Source: Magnetospira sp. QH-2 (GTDB lineage Bacteria > Pseudomonadota > Alphaproteobacteria > Rhodospirillales > Magnetospiraceae). From it: a stretch of DNA of 64,000 nucleotides. The stretch lies in NCBI RefSeq assembly GCF_000968135.1, contig NZ_FO538765.1, positions 2,988,001 to 3,052,000 of the forward strand, in the 5' to 3' direction. Positions 1-7,905 of this stretch are shown piece by piece. Position 1 is the stretch's first letter, and each line of letters opens with the position of its first letter. A program made the position numbers and the translations under genes. Below the pieces are notes generated by a model that had not been told where the DNA came from, searched no databases, and was given only the letters and a program-made list of their open reading frames with translations.

Positions 1-1193
1 CATCACCAGTGGAAAAATCAAGATAGGCTGATTCTCCTCCCATCCCACCAGCTTTTTTCATTTTTTCAAGTGCGCGACCGGTTTTCCTCGGATCCAATCC
101 AAATTTCTCGGCAAAAGCTCGTGCTTGTTTTTTATCGTCTCCATTGGCCATTTCCTGGATATTCAATTGTTCAAGCTCATCAGACTGGTCCGGATTCACG
201 TGAGCCGTAGGCCCGGACTGATCGGATTGATCGGGATACACGGTCGTGCCATCGCCTTTATCAGGCCGAGGGGCGGGATTGGGTAGGGTTTGACCTGTCT
301 CGGGCGTCGGGGCCGGGGATGGCGGCACGGGCTTTTGCGGTTCGGCCATGTCGGTGCGAGGGGTGGCGTTGTCGCCGGGGCTCGGCGGCGGAACCGGGAG
401 CCCTTTGTAGCGAATGCCATTGGGGAAGGCTTGCTGGAGTTTCTCGCTGGCCCACTGACCGAGAGTATTCAGTTGCTCTGTCCGCTCCTTGTGTCCGGGA
501 ATCATCTCGGGTGGGACCGGCAAAGGCAATGGCCCCGGCACCGGGACGACGCCCCCGGCGTTGTGAATATTCGGGTCCTGGTTGGAGTTGGGCACCCTGC
601 GTCCCTGGGGATCGTAGGTTCTGCCCTGCTCATCCACGGGATGGCCGGGCGGAAGGGGAGATTGGGAGCCGGTTTTCGTCTCCGAGGATTGATCCAAAAG
701 CGCCAGCCAGGCCGACTCGTCGTCACGGCGTTGGGGCAAATTCTGAATATAGGTTGAGCCCATATGGAAACCGTATTCCCTGGTCTGGGGGCCGCCGCTC
801 CCTTCGAGCGTGTCGGTTCCGCTGCCACCGGAAACCCCATCCATCCCGTCAGGTGTCAGACCGGCATCCCCCTCCAGAAACCGGAGATAGGCCTCCTGAT
901 CCTTTCCGTCGAGGGCGTCGAACTGGTCCTTGAAGTCCTCGATCTCGCCGGGGGTCCAGTCCCTGTCGCGACCATGGGGGTCCAGTCCCTGTCGCGACCA
1001 TGGGTTTCCAGGCGCTTGGTGAGATCGGGCGCGCGGGTGGCATCGCCCGCCGAGGGCAGCAGAATGGCCGGATCATAGGGTGCCACGGCCTTGGCCCAGG
1101 TGCCGTTGGAAATCGCGCTTGTCGTCCTCTTCCGAGCCCACCGGCTTGAGGTCCTCGGGCCGGTTGGCCAGGGAGGGACGCAGGTTGAATCGC
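1..1193 (-). pseudogene. Orphan toxin-tip cassette D, frameshifted and cut by the window edge
   Basis: On the minus strand this region carries two separated blocks of the cassette A protein: a block equivalent to RPSLAN..VGSEED..KRDFQR (about 1094-1175) joined directly to the AKAVAPYDPAILLPSAGD block (about 1030-1085). The sequence between these blocks in A is missing and the join is out of frame. A 26-bp tandem duplication (953-1004) breaks the frame again. From about 950 to base 1 the frame is open: core end, DGVSGGSGTD, then a Pro-rich linker and a C-terminal domain including ARAFAEKFGLDPRKTGRALEKMKKAGG, which continues beyond base 1. I do not recognise that terminal domain. With no start codon of its own and two frame breaks the cassette should be silent as it stands, but it could donate a tip by recombination. 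Confidence 0.6.
953..1004. repeat. 26-bp tandem duplication
   Basis: Two identical 26-base units lie head to tail (953-978 and 979-1004). The other three core copies in the window have one unit. Because 26 is not a multiple of three, the duplication shifts the reading frame of cassette D. Confidence 0.9.
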
Positions 1194-1532
1194 TCAGTCC
1201 GGACGGGATGTCTTTCTAACACCCAGGTAGGCAGCACCCCATGCAACAAGCGCGATCAATTGCAAAGGAGTGCCACCAAAAAACATTATTGCTCCATAGA
1301 CCTTTAGGAACATGTCCGTCAATTGGCAGGGATCTCCGTTGTGCGTGGCATTGTGTGGCTGCCCTTCTTTTACATAGTGGCAAAATTCTGCATGGGAGTT
1401 TTCGAGAAACCCGACAGAGAGAACCAACGCGCCATAGGCTACCGGAACCAGGATCGACATAACGACTGCAAAGTGACATATTTTCAGCATAAGACTAGGT
1501 TTGAGTTTATGAATTTCCACATTTCTAGCCAT
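1194..1532 (-). CDS. Putative immunity protein of cassette C, two-helix membrane protein
   Basis: A protein of 112 residues. The ATG at 1532 overlaps the stop of the preceding toxin-like gene by 8 bp, so translation is probably coupled. A basic N-terminus (MARNVEIHKLKPS) precedes a hydrophobic helix at about 15-42, then a loop with two cysteines (EFCHYVKEG...DPC), then a second helix at about 70-105 and a basic tail. By the positive-inside rule the Cys loop is periplasmic. The loop motif C-x-[FY]-V-K recurs in the 7570-7905 protein, which is likewise the last gene of a toxin-like pair, so the two are probably homologous. A membrane protein with a periplasmic loop suits protection from a peptidoglycan-cleaving toxin. 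The last residues fall at the recombination junction with cassette D. The immunity function is inferred. Confidence 0.6.
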   Translation of the reverse strand: MARNVEIHKLKPSLMLKICHFAVVMSILVPVAYGALVLSVGFLENSHAEFCHYVKEGQPHNATHNGDPCQLTDMFLKVYGAIMFFGGTPLQLIALVAWGAAYLGVRKTSRPD

Positions 1533-2328
1533 CGGGGCGATCCTTGTTCCAAGGCCTATCTTTATAAAGCCTTCCAATATACTCACCGAAATCACTGGTT
1601 TTTTCTCTGCCTGAAAAATTCCAGATTGATCCTATTTTCGCAGCATCAGTTGGCCCTTCAATCCTTTGACCAATTCTTTTTATTAGAATTGTTGCAGCTT
1701 CTATATTATCCAACGGGTTTTCAAGCCTGTCTCCCTGTTTTTCAATAAGAGACGCCCATTCATCAGGGTTAATGTTCATTGGCATCACGGTGTCGGAAAA
1801 ACCAATGCGATCCAAGAAGTCATTCGCACCATACCAATGTCCACGTGCATTCTCCGCCCACATTACGGCACGAATAAGGTCTGGATCGACCTTGTGTTTT
1901 TCGGCCATTTTTTCGATGGTGCGGTCGTGTTCCTTCACAGCATCGTATCCGAGCGAGGGTTTCTCCCAAAATTTTCTTTCATTGTCAGCTTTTGGGTTTC
2001 GTTCGATCTGGAAAATTGCCGGATCCCCACTCTTAAGGGCATCAATCCGGTCTTTTTCCATGGTCACGATCGGAATCGATTGCCGGTCATTTTCGAGCGC
2101 CTGCTGGTCGCTGGCATATCCCGCGTCATAGCCATAGTGATCGTCATTCATAGGATTACGCTTGTTCTCGCCGCTTTCGGAAGAAATAGGTTCCTTTCGG
2201 TTATCAGGCATATCGCCCAAATTATCACCGACCACCTGCGTTTCCACGTCGCCATGTAAACCGAAGGTATCCTCCCCGGCGCCACCGACCAGACGGTTGG
2301 TTCCGCTGCCACCGGAAACCCCATCCAT
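1525..2328 (-). CDS. Orphan cassette C: lytic-transglycosylase-like toxin domain
   Basis: 267 residues counted from the internal ATG at 2328. The open frame extends upstream through a core-segment copy but has no ATG, GTG or TTG there before a TAA near 2595. After VSGGSGTNRLVGG and GEDTFG (RTX-like turns) comes a linker with YDAGYASDQQALENDR, then a domain containing VDPDLIRAVMWAENARG, VMPMNINPDEW, NIEAATILIKRI and KIGSIWNFSG. The order of motifs resembles GH23/soluble lytic transglycosylases (catalytic Glu before a short polar turn, an LMQI-like strand, a conserved NI..A helix); the proposed catalytic residue is the Glu of AENARG. The same architecture is present at the end of the cassette A protein. 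It lacks the N-terminal half needed for export, so it is probably a silent or reserve tip. Toxin activity is inferred. Confidence 0.6.
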   Translation of the reverse strand: MDGVSGGSGTNRLVGGAGEDTFGLHGDVETQVVGDNLGDMPDNRKEPISSESGENKRNPMNDDHYGYDAGYASDQQALENDRQSIPIVTMEKDRIDALKSGDPAIFQIERNPKADNERKFWEKPSLGYDAVKEHDRTIEKMAEKHKVDPDLIRAVMWAENARGHWYGANDFLDRIGFSDTVMPMNINPDEWASLIEKQGDRLENPLDNIEAATILIKRIGQRIEGPTDAAKIGSIWNFSGREKTSDFGEYIGRLYKDRPWNKDRPDG

Positions 2329-2575
2329 CCCGTCAGGTGTCGGACCGGCATCCCCCTCCAGAAACCGGAGATAGGACTCCTGGTCCTGCCTGTCGAGGGC
2401 GTCGAACTGGTCCTTGAAGTCCTCGATCTCGCCGGGGGTCCAGTCCCTGTCGCGACCATGGGTTTCCAGGCGCTTGGTGAGATCGGGCGCGCGGCTGGCA
2501 TCGCCCGCCGAGGGCAGCAGAATGGCCGGATCATAGGCCGCTTCCGCCTTGGCCCGGGTGCCTTTGCTGGTCGCG
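2305..2575 (-). repeat. Core segment copy C
   Basis: Near-identical at DNA level to 8690-8945, 7155-7390 and the frameshifted copy at 838-1085. It encodes GTRAKAEAAYDPAILLPS...DWTPGEIEDFKDQFDALD...YLRFLEGDAG and leads straight into the cassette C tip. Confidence 0.8.
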
Positions 2576-2884
2576 GACGGGTACTTGCGTTATGCGGGAT
2601 AATGATTGAGTATGCTCCCCATGGGGACATGGGTCATATCGCTAATTTTTCTGCTGGTTGCATCGCTCTTCCCGGCCACCGCGCAGGCCTACACGGCTGA
2701 AGAAGCGCACCAGATTTATTTGGAAGCCGTATCCCTCAGTGATGCGGGAAAACACGGTCAGGCCTACTCGCTGATCAAACCGGTGGCCGAAGCGGGATTT
2801 GCCGAGGCGCAACACCTCATGGGCTATATGCATGGCCAGGGCGAAGGTGTAGCGGAAAATCCGGCAAAGGCAGTGGAGTGGTTA

Positions 2885-3815
2885 GAGGCTGGCTGAAAAA
2901 GAGTTGAGTGGAATCAGTCACTTGTGATTCTATCGTTGTGACCAAACAATGAAGGAGACACAAGATGTGGACCGAGACCACTCGTCCCAAGTATGAGCGC
3001 AACAACAGCCGGTATGCAAGCGACCTGACACAAGAGGAATGGGAATGGATCGAGCCGCATTTACCCGAGGCGAACCGATTGGGTCGGCCACGCGAGACGG
3101 ATTTGCGGGAGGTTGTCAATGCGTTGCTCTATATCGCGGCGAGTGGATGTCAGTGGCGACTGTTGCCGAAATGCTTTCCGCCCTATTCGACGGTACAGGG
3201 ATATTTTTACGATTGGCGCGACGACGGTCGGTGGGCGACGATCAATCATCATCTTGTCATGGCGGCACGCGAGGCGATGGGCAGGGAGGCCTCCCCAAGT
3301 GCCGGAGTGATCGACAGCCAGAGCGTGAAAACCACGGAGAGCGGCGGCCCCCGGGGCTTTGACGCAGGCAAGAAGATCAAAGGCCGGAAGCGTCACATCG
3401 TCACCGATACCGAAGGCTTCATGGTTGCCGTCATGGTGCACGAGGCGGATATCCAGGATCGCGACGGTGCTCCCGGGATCCTCGCCTCCTTTCGCAGCCG
3501 CCTCCCTTGGCTACGCCATGTCTTCGCTGACGGAGGCTATGCTGGACAAAAGCTGCGCGGCGCGCTGGAAAAGATCGGACAATGGACCATTGAAGTGATC
3601 AAGCGCTCCGATGCGGCAAACGGTTTCGAGGTTCTACCCCGGCGCTGGGTCGTGGAGCGTACCTTCGCTTGGCTCGGTCGGTGTCGTAGACTGGCCAAGG
3701 ATTTCGAGGCGACCATCGAAAGCGCCGTCGCTTGGATTACCATCGCCAGTATACGCCAGCTCACCCGGCGTCTAGCAAGAGATTGAACTCGAAAGCTTCT
3801 TTCTGAGTCCGACTC
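2885..3815 (+). mobile_element. IS5-family (IS1031-type) insertion sequence, 931 bp
   Basis: The element is bounded by imperfect terminal inverted repeats: left end GAGGCTGGCTGAAAAAGA and right end, read inward, GAGTCGGACTCAGAAAGA. It is flanked by a 3-bp direct repeat TTA at 2882-2884 and 3816-3818. A TNA duplication and a length near 930 bp are typical of the IS1031 group of IS5. It carries one intact transposase gene and interrupts a Sel1-repeat gene, whose frame is perfect across the duplicated TTA, so this is a simple recent insertion. Confidence 0.92.
2965..3786 (+). CDS. IS5-family transposase
   Basis: 273 residues in a single frame. N-terminal part: DLTQEEWEWIEPHLPE followed by RETDLREVVNALLYIAASGCQWRLLP, the usual insertion-element DNA-binding region. 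DDE catalytic motifs: first Asp in GVIDSQSVKT, second Asp in VFADGGYAG, and the Glu in RRWVVERTFAWLGRCRRL with the Y/R(2)E-like spacing of the family. It appears intact, so the element could be active. The ATG at 2965 follows AAGGAGACACAAG, a good ribosome-binding site. The product should act on the element's own ends at 2885 and 3815. Confidence 0.93.
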   Translation: MWTETTRPKYERNNSRYASDLTQEEWEWIEPHLPEANRLGRPRETDLREVVNALLYIAASGCQWRLLPKCFPPYSTVQGYFYDWRDDGRWATINHHLVMAAREAMGREASPSAGVIDSQSVKTTESGGPRGFDAGKKIKGRKRHIVTDTEGFMVAVMVHEADIQDRDGAPGILASFRSRLPWLRHVFADGGYAGQKLRGALEKIGQWTIEVIKRSDAANGFEVLPRRWVVERTFAWLGRCRRLAKDFEATIESAVAWITIASIRQLTRRLARD

Positions 3816-4287
3816 TTAGAGAAAGCCGCTGCCCAAAATTATTCGAAATCAATATTTGCACTTGGCACGATGTATGAGCATGGAAAAATTGGAGCACCAA
3901 GTTACGGGGCTGCGTTCGACTTGTATAAGGTGGCATCGGAAAACGAATATTCGCGGGCTTATACAGCGTTGGGATCACTTTACCAGCGAGGTCTGGGTAC
4001 AAAAATAAATCTCTCTGAGGCGGAGAGATGGCTATTGAAGGGAGCAGAAGCAGGTTCGCGTGATGCCAAGGCGAAACTAGCTTTAGTCTACAAAGATTTA
4101 GGTAAGGACGACCTGTATCTCCATTGGCTAAAGGAAGCCGCAATGAGCGGGCACAGGGACTCGCTCATCCTGCTGTGGATGGCGGACGACCCAAATGCGT
4201 CCGAGCAACTGACTTTGGCGGAAAAAATATGTGCTTACGCGCTAACATTTTTTGGCACATCAGCTGAGGTAATATGCGGAAATTAAC

Positions 4288-4327
4288 GAGTGGTCTGCAT
4301 AGAGTATTTAACCAATGCAGACCACTC
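4288..4327. terminator. Hairpin between convergent genes
   Basis: A perfect 13-bp inverted repeat (GAGTGGTCTGCAT at 4288-4300, ATGCAGACCACTC at 4315-4327) with a 14-base loop lies between the end of the Sel1 gene (4286) and the end of the leftward gene (4338). It has no T-run, so a bidirectional terminator is only the likeliest reading. Confidence 0.5.
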
Positions 4328-4337
4328 GCATGCGAAT

Positions 4338-5084
4338 TTACCGATCCCAAGGTTCAGTTGTTTCGCTGGGCGTGCTGGATACAATCCTATTCTGGAAATG
4401 CTTACCCGCATACGCTTCCAGCATCCCAGAGACCTGGTCCCGCAATTCCGGGGCGGCGGTTTTCGGGTCGATCCCCATGTCGCGCAGGGCATCGTCGGTG
4501 GCCTTGCCGAGGAGTTTGGTGCCGCCCCTCGTGGTCAGGCTTGATCCGGCGGCGCCCCAGGCCCCTGTGCGGACATCCTCGGCGGATGCTCCTTTCTGTT
4601 CCAGTTCCCGCGCGGTACTGCCCGCCGACTTCAGGCTGTCCCGGGCCGCGACCAAAGCCTCACCGCTTTTCTCCAGGATGCCCATGACCCTTTCCGGATT
4701 CTTGCCGACGGTGTTGGCGATGGTTTTTGCCCCGGCCTTGAAACCGGCCCCGGCCAAGCCGCCAGCAGCCAAGCCGCCTGCCACGCCCATCGCCCGCCCG
4801 CCTTGGACAGCGCGGGTGGTCTCGTAGGCCTTGGGGACCGGGAAGGTCTGATCGGCATAGTCATTCATGGACTGCCCCGCTTCCCGCAGGGTCTCGGACC
4901 CGATCAATGTTCCGGCACCATAGGCCACATCGCCGGAATCCTTGACGATCTGGTTGCCGGCGGCCTCCAGGGCATACTTGGAGGCCGCCCCTTCGAAACC
5001 CGCCTGGCGGGCATTGCGCGCCCGCAGTTCCGGGCTGCCCTCGGTAACGGCCTGATAACCGCCCAAACCGACGTTCCCACCTCA
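4338..5084 (-). pseudogene. 5'-truncated gene of unknown function
   Basis: About 245 residues are open to the stop at 4338, but the 5' end is cut by IS110 sequence at about 5085. The visible protein is Ala/Gly-rich and mostly helical, with a hydrophobic glycine-rich stretch (AMGVAGGLAAGGLAGAGFKAG) and a C-terminal helical part (ATDDALRDMGIDPKTAAPELRDQVSGMLEAYAGKH). The family was not recognised. Its position inside the cassette island and its composition would fit another displaced tip or a phage-like structural gene, but nothing in the sequence decides this. A TTG at 5066 is the first possible start codon and lacks a convincing ribosome-binding site. Confidence 0.45.
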
Positions 5085-5149
5085 TCGGCCCCGTGAACTT
5101 GGAATACGGATTTGGCCAGATCCAGGCCAACTTTGGTAATCTCAGGCAT
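5085..5149 (-). mobile_element. IS110-family transposase remnant (N-terminus only)
   Basis: The frame from the ATG at 5149 reads MPEITKVGLDLAKSVFQVHG and a few more residues before continuity with the family is lost at about 5085. VG(L/I)DLAK..FQVHG is the signature start of IS110 transposases and contains the first Asp of the DEDD catalytic set. The other three acidic residues and the Ser motif are absent, so this is a scrap. The 5150-5328 stretch upstream holds no gene and may contain the rest of the element's end. Confidence 0.8.
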
Positions 5150-5328
5150 TGGGCGCTTCCTTTGCTGGAAAGTGCTGACAGCCTCCAGTATGGCTCATCA
5201 CGAAGCCGAAGGGGGCGTCCATGCCATTACCGTAACCCAAGTGAAGGGTGAGGAGTTCGAAGGATTAATTTGTAGTGCGTCAATGTAATACTGTACCTTT
5301 GGAGCGGGAAAGGAAGTATGGCGCTCGG

Positions 5329-6030
5329 TTATACCGCCTTCTTCGGATGCTCATTGTTCCTGCGTGGAAAGAAGGGAATGAAGGACTTATGAACCCATAG
5401 GTGGCGGGGAGCGCGACGCCATGGTTCGCAAAGGCCTCCCAGGAACCCGCGCCAACCCAATAGGCCCCGCCTGGGCGGGTCAAAAACCTTGACCCAAACT
5501 TTTGGACCGTCTTTCAATCTAAAGGCTAAGCTTTCGCTATTGCCTGTTTTCAGGGAATGTATGGGACTAGCTCCCGCGCTCAATACCCCATTTGTGTCCT
5601 GTGACTCGCCGTATGCCTGATATGCGGACCATCGGTAGAACTCGAATACGAAAAGGTGTATTTTGTCTTTGAGGACAAAGTCATTGGAAAAGAACGAAAT
5701 GATTATTTCTCCACAAGGCCCTAAAGGATCTTGGTAGTCATCTTCCCACGAAGTAATCAACAGGTAACCCGTATTGGTGCGGAACTGGGCAATAATTCCA
5801 TCGCCGAGAATGGAAATATGCTCTGCGAGCCTTTGGCCGTCATAGTAAACATCGCGGGGAAACGGCAGCAGGTATTCGAGAAAATCATCCGCCTTGGAAG
5901 GCCAACCCAGACTCATGATGTCACTAGGCTTGGGGAGGTAGAGGGAAAGTTCTTTCCCCTCGGGTTTCAATGTATAGGCGAGAAAGGATTCATCTGGGGA
6001 TCGAAAGGCAAAGCTGTCAATCGGCGTCAT
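5329..6030 (-). CDS. Putative soluble immunity protein of cassette B
   Basis: 233 residues from the ATG at 6030, which shares four bases (ATGA) with the stop of the preceding glycine-zipper protein. An earlier TTG (6042) is less likely. The product has no signal peptide and no membrane helix; it starts MTPIDSFAFRSPDESFLAYTL and is rich in aromatic and acidic residues with predicted beta strands. No family was recognised. The position, the strict translational coupling and the location downstream of a displaced toxin-like tip are the case for an immunity role. Unlike the partners of cassettes A and C it is cytoplasmic, which would fit a toxin acting in the cytoplasm or at the inner face of the membrane. 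The last 60 or so residues are basic and Trp/Pro-rich and may be junction sequence. Confidence 0.5.
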   Translation of the reverse strand: MTPIDSFAFRSPDESFLAYTLKPEGKELSLYLPKPSDIMSLGWPSKADDFLEYLLPFPRDVYYDGQRLAEHISILGDGIIAQFRTNTGYLLITSWEDDYQDPLGPCGEIIISFFSNDFVLKDKIHLFVFEFYRWSAYQAYGESQDTNGVLSAGASPIHSLKTGNSESLAFRLKDGPKVWVKVFDPPRRGLLGWRGFLGGLCEPWRRAPRHLWVHKSFIPFFPRRNNEHPKKAV

Positions 6031-7550
6031 GGCATCACCCAATCGCTGTCGATGGGCTCACCGTCGCGCCCGTATGTGCCATCGACCAGATCGGCGCCGC
6101 CCTCCGCGCCCAGGTAGCCGCCAATCAGCACGCCCAGGGGCGAGCAGATGAAGGCACCCGGACCGCAAGCCGTACCGACCAACCCTCCGGCAACGCCACC
6201 GGCCAATCCTCCGCCCACCGTTGCACCCTCCTTAATGGCCGCAAATTTCTTGTCCTCTGCAACTATAATATTGTGAGCCGACATGGCAACGGTCAATACC
6301 CAGAGGCTGCGGCCCGCGGCACCGGCGATTTTCACTCCTGTGGAAACCTTGGGGTTGGGGCTGCCTGCCTTTTCGAGAATTTTCTCGTGCACCTTGGTTT
6401 TTTGGGCATCGGTGAGCTCAGAAAAAGACTTTCCGCCAAAATCTTCCCTCGCATACTTGTTTTCAAAATACTCGAATGGCTGTCCTTTTCTTTTCATCCA
6501 TTTTGCGATTTCTTCACCCGCATGAGTGCCTTCCTTGCGGGCGGCATCCATCAGTTCATTGCGTGCCTGCGAGGCTTTCCGGGCTGCCTCTTCAGTAGTC
6601 AGGCCCTGGCTCTCATAGGCTTTTTTCATTTCTTCGGAATATTTTTTCGCTGAATCGACATATTGGGTGCGGACCTTGTCCTGTGCCGCGCCTTCTCGGG
6701 CCAAGGCTGCGATATCACCCTGGATACCCTCGGGAATAAAGCTTTCCGCAGAATTCTGCGAAATATTCGTCTTTTCTAGTCCCGGTTTGCCTGCCTTTGG
6801 GGCGGGGTTTTGCGGGGAACTGGTTCCACCAGCGCTCCGGGTTACCGGAGTGGAGTCCGGTGGCTGGTCGTCAGCGGACTGGAATCCGGCCTCGGAACGG
6901 CTGCCTGTCGAGGACTGCAAGACTTCGATTGCGGCCTGTTTCTGCTCTGGGATGGCCTGCCGGTAGATCTCGGAGAATGGCTTCCGCAAATCGACCCGTT
7001 GGCCACCGTCCAGGCCCATGTCATGGCCCAAACGGTCGAGCGCCTCCAGGGTTTCCGGTGGTTCGGCCTTGAAGTTTTCTCTTCCACTACCGTCGAGCAG
7101 GCGGTCGGATCCGCTGCCGCCGACCAGGGTGTCAGATCCATTCGACACCTGCTGGACCTCCCCCTCCAGAAACCGGAGATAGGACTCCTGGTCCTGCCTG
7201 TCGAGGGCGTCGAACTGGTCTTTGAAATCCTCGATCTCGCCGGGGGTCCAGTCTCTGTCCTGACCATGGGTTTCCAGGCGTTTGGTGAGATCGGGCGCGC
7301 GGGTGGCGTCACCCGCCGAGGGCAGCAGAATAGCCGGATCATAGGGTGCCACGGCCTTGGCCCAGGTGCCGGAACCTGCATTGATATGGGCATCCACCTG
7401 GCGCCGGTCATCGGCCTGCATGCCGCCGCCGCCCCGCGCCGATTGGCCGGAGGAGAGATCGATCTTGCCCGGGTAGGTGTTTTTGTACCATTGGTCCACT
7501 TTCGGGCGAACCTTGTTGTTGGCCGGGTGGCCGCTCTGGAAGCTGTAACC
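6027..7550 (-). CDS. Orphan cassette B: core segment plus glycine-zipper C-terminal domain
   Basis: The frame is open from within the upstream immunity gene but has no ATG near its beginning; a GTG at 7499 gives 490 residues. It begins with core sequence nearly identical to cassette A (FQSGHPANNKVRPKVDQWYKNTYPGKID through YLRFLEGE), then an RTX-like turn (GSDTLVGGSGSDRLLDGSG). The tip follows: a helical, charged stretch (about residues 250-390) and a C-terminal glycine zipper (TVGGGLAGGVAGGLVGTA, then GVLIGGYLGAEGG). Such zippers occur in membrane-inserting and pore-forming bacterial effectors and as linkers in polymorphic toxins. It is followed by its candidate immunity gene with a 4-bp overlap. 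Without the N-terminal half it is probably not exported; toxin activity is inferred. Confidence 0.55.
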   Translation of the reverse strand, partial: GYSFQSGHPANNKVRPKVDQWYKNTYPGKIDLSSGQSARGGGGMQADDRRQVDAHINAGSGTWAKAVAPYDPAILLPSAGDATRAPDLTKRLETHGQDRDWTPGEIEDFKDQFDALDRQDQESYLRFLEGEVQQVSNGSDTLVGGSGSDRLLDGSGRENFKAEPPETLEALDRLGHDMGLDGGQRVDLRKPFSEIYRQAIPEQKQAAIEVLQSSTGSRSEAGFQSADDQPPDSTPVTRSAGGTSSPQNPAPKAGKPGLEKTNISQNSAESFIPEGIQGDIAALAREGAAQDKVRTQYVDSAKKYSEEMKKAYESQGLTTEEAARKASQARNELMDAARKEGTHAGEEIAKWMKRKGQPFEYFENKYAREDFGGKSFSELTDAQKTKVHEKILEKAGSPNPKVSTGVKIAGAAGRSLWVLTVAMSAHNIIVAEDKKFAAIKEGATVGGGLAGGVAGGLVGTACGPGAFICSPLGVLIGGYLGAEGGADLVDGTYGRDGEPIDSDWVMP

Positions 7551-7553
7551 GCG
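7155..7553 (-). repeat. Core segment copy B
   Basis: About 400 bp, almost base-for-base the same as 8730-9113 in the full-length gene. The two diverge abruptly at the left, where the tip domain begins, and at the right, just before FQSGHPANNK (plus-strand position about 7553). Confidence 0.85.
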
Positions 7554-7569
7554 GAGTGTCGCCGTAACT

Positions 7570-7905
7570 CTATTTGGTTCTCCAGAGATTGACGGAAGGT
7601 AATGTTTTCAGAAACGCGATCAGAATGTAAAACATGCCGGAAAACACAACTCCAAAGGGCATGATATAGAAGGTTATTAGTAAGAAGTTGGGGATACATG
7701 AATAATCATTTTTCCCTCCCTCATTGGGATTAAACGCTGAAATGCCAGCGTCTCCTTTCACAAATTCACATATACCTCTCGGTTCCGTACCATCGCTTGA
7801 CATTAGTATTGACAGAAGCATGAGTACGCTCAATCCAAACCCGGTAACTAGGCTAGCAACCAAGTTATGCAGCCATCTCCTGTCTGCTGACTTCACTTGT
7901 TCCAT
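7570..7905 (-). CDS. Putative immunity protein of cassette A, two-helix membrane protein
   Basis: 111 residues from the ATG at 7905, which lies inside the last 13 bases of the toxin-like gene. Topology: basic N-terminus (KSADRRW), helix at about 15-37, a loop with two cysteines (RGICEFVKGDAG...NDYSC), helix at about 66-92 and a basic end (LWRTK). By the positive-inside rule the loop faces the periplasm. The CxFVK motif and the two-Cys loop match the 1194-1532 protein, which follows the other lytic-transglycosylase-like tip. Pairing of homologous tips with homologous partners is strong circumstantial evidence for a toxin/immunity relation. Blocking a peptidoglycan hydrolase at the periplasmic face is inferred. 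Confidence 0.62.
   Translation of the reverse strand: MEQVKSADRRWLHNLVASLVTGFGLSVLMLLSILMSSDGTEPRGICEFVKGDAGISAFNPNEGGKNDYSCIPNFLLITFYIMPFGVVFSGMFYILIAFLKTLPSVNLWRTK

Larger units (their letters stand above)
2612..4286 (+). pseudogene. Sel1-repeat secreted protein, interrupted by an IS
   Basis: The 5' part (2612-2884) encodes a signal peptide (hydrophobic stretch ISLIFLLVASLFPATAQA) and the first Sel1-type helical repeat (AEAQHLMGYMHGQGEGVAENPAKAVEWLE). The 3' part (3819-4286) continues in the same frame with KAAAQNYSKSIFALGTMYEHG and two or three further repeats. Removing the IS and one TTA copy gives an uninterrupted 246-residue Sel1 protein. The ATG at 2612 was chosen; the ATG at 2621 is an alternative. 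As it stands the 5' piece ends at a TGA inside the element (2894-2896), and the 3' piece has only an internal ATG (3870). Sel1 proteins are periplasmic or secreted scaffolds; any role relative to the neighbouring toxin cassettes is unknown. Confidence 0.85.

Noticed and set aside
5085-5328. Complete IS110 element
   Set aside because: Only about 20 family residues of the transposase are present, and the rest of the gene is missing.
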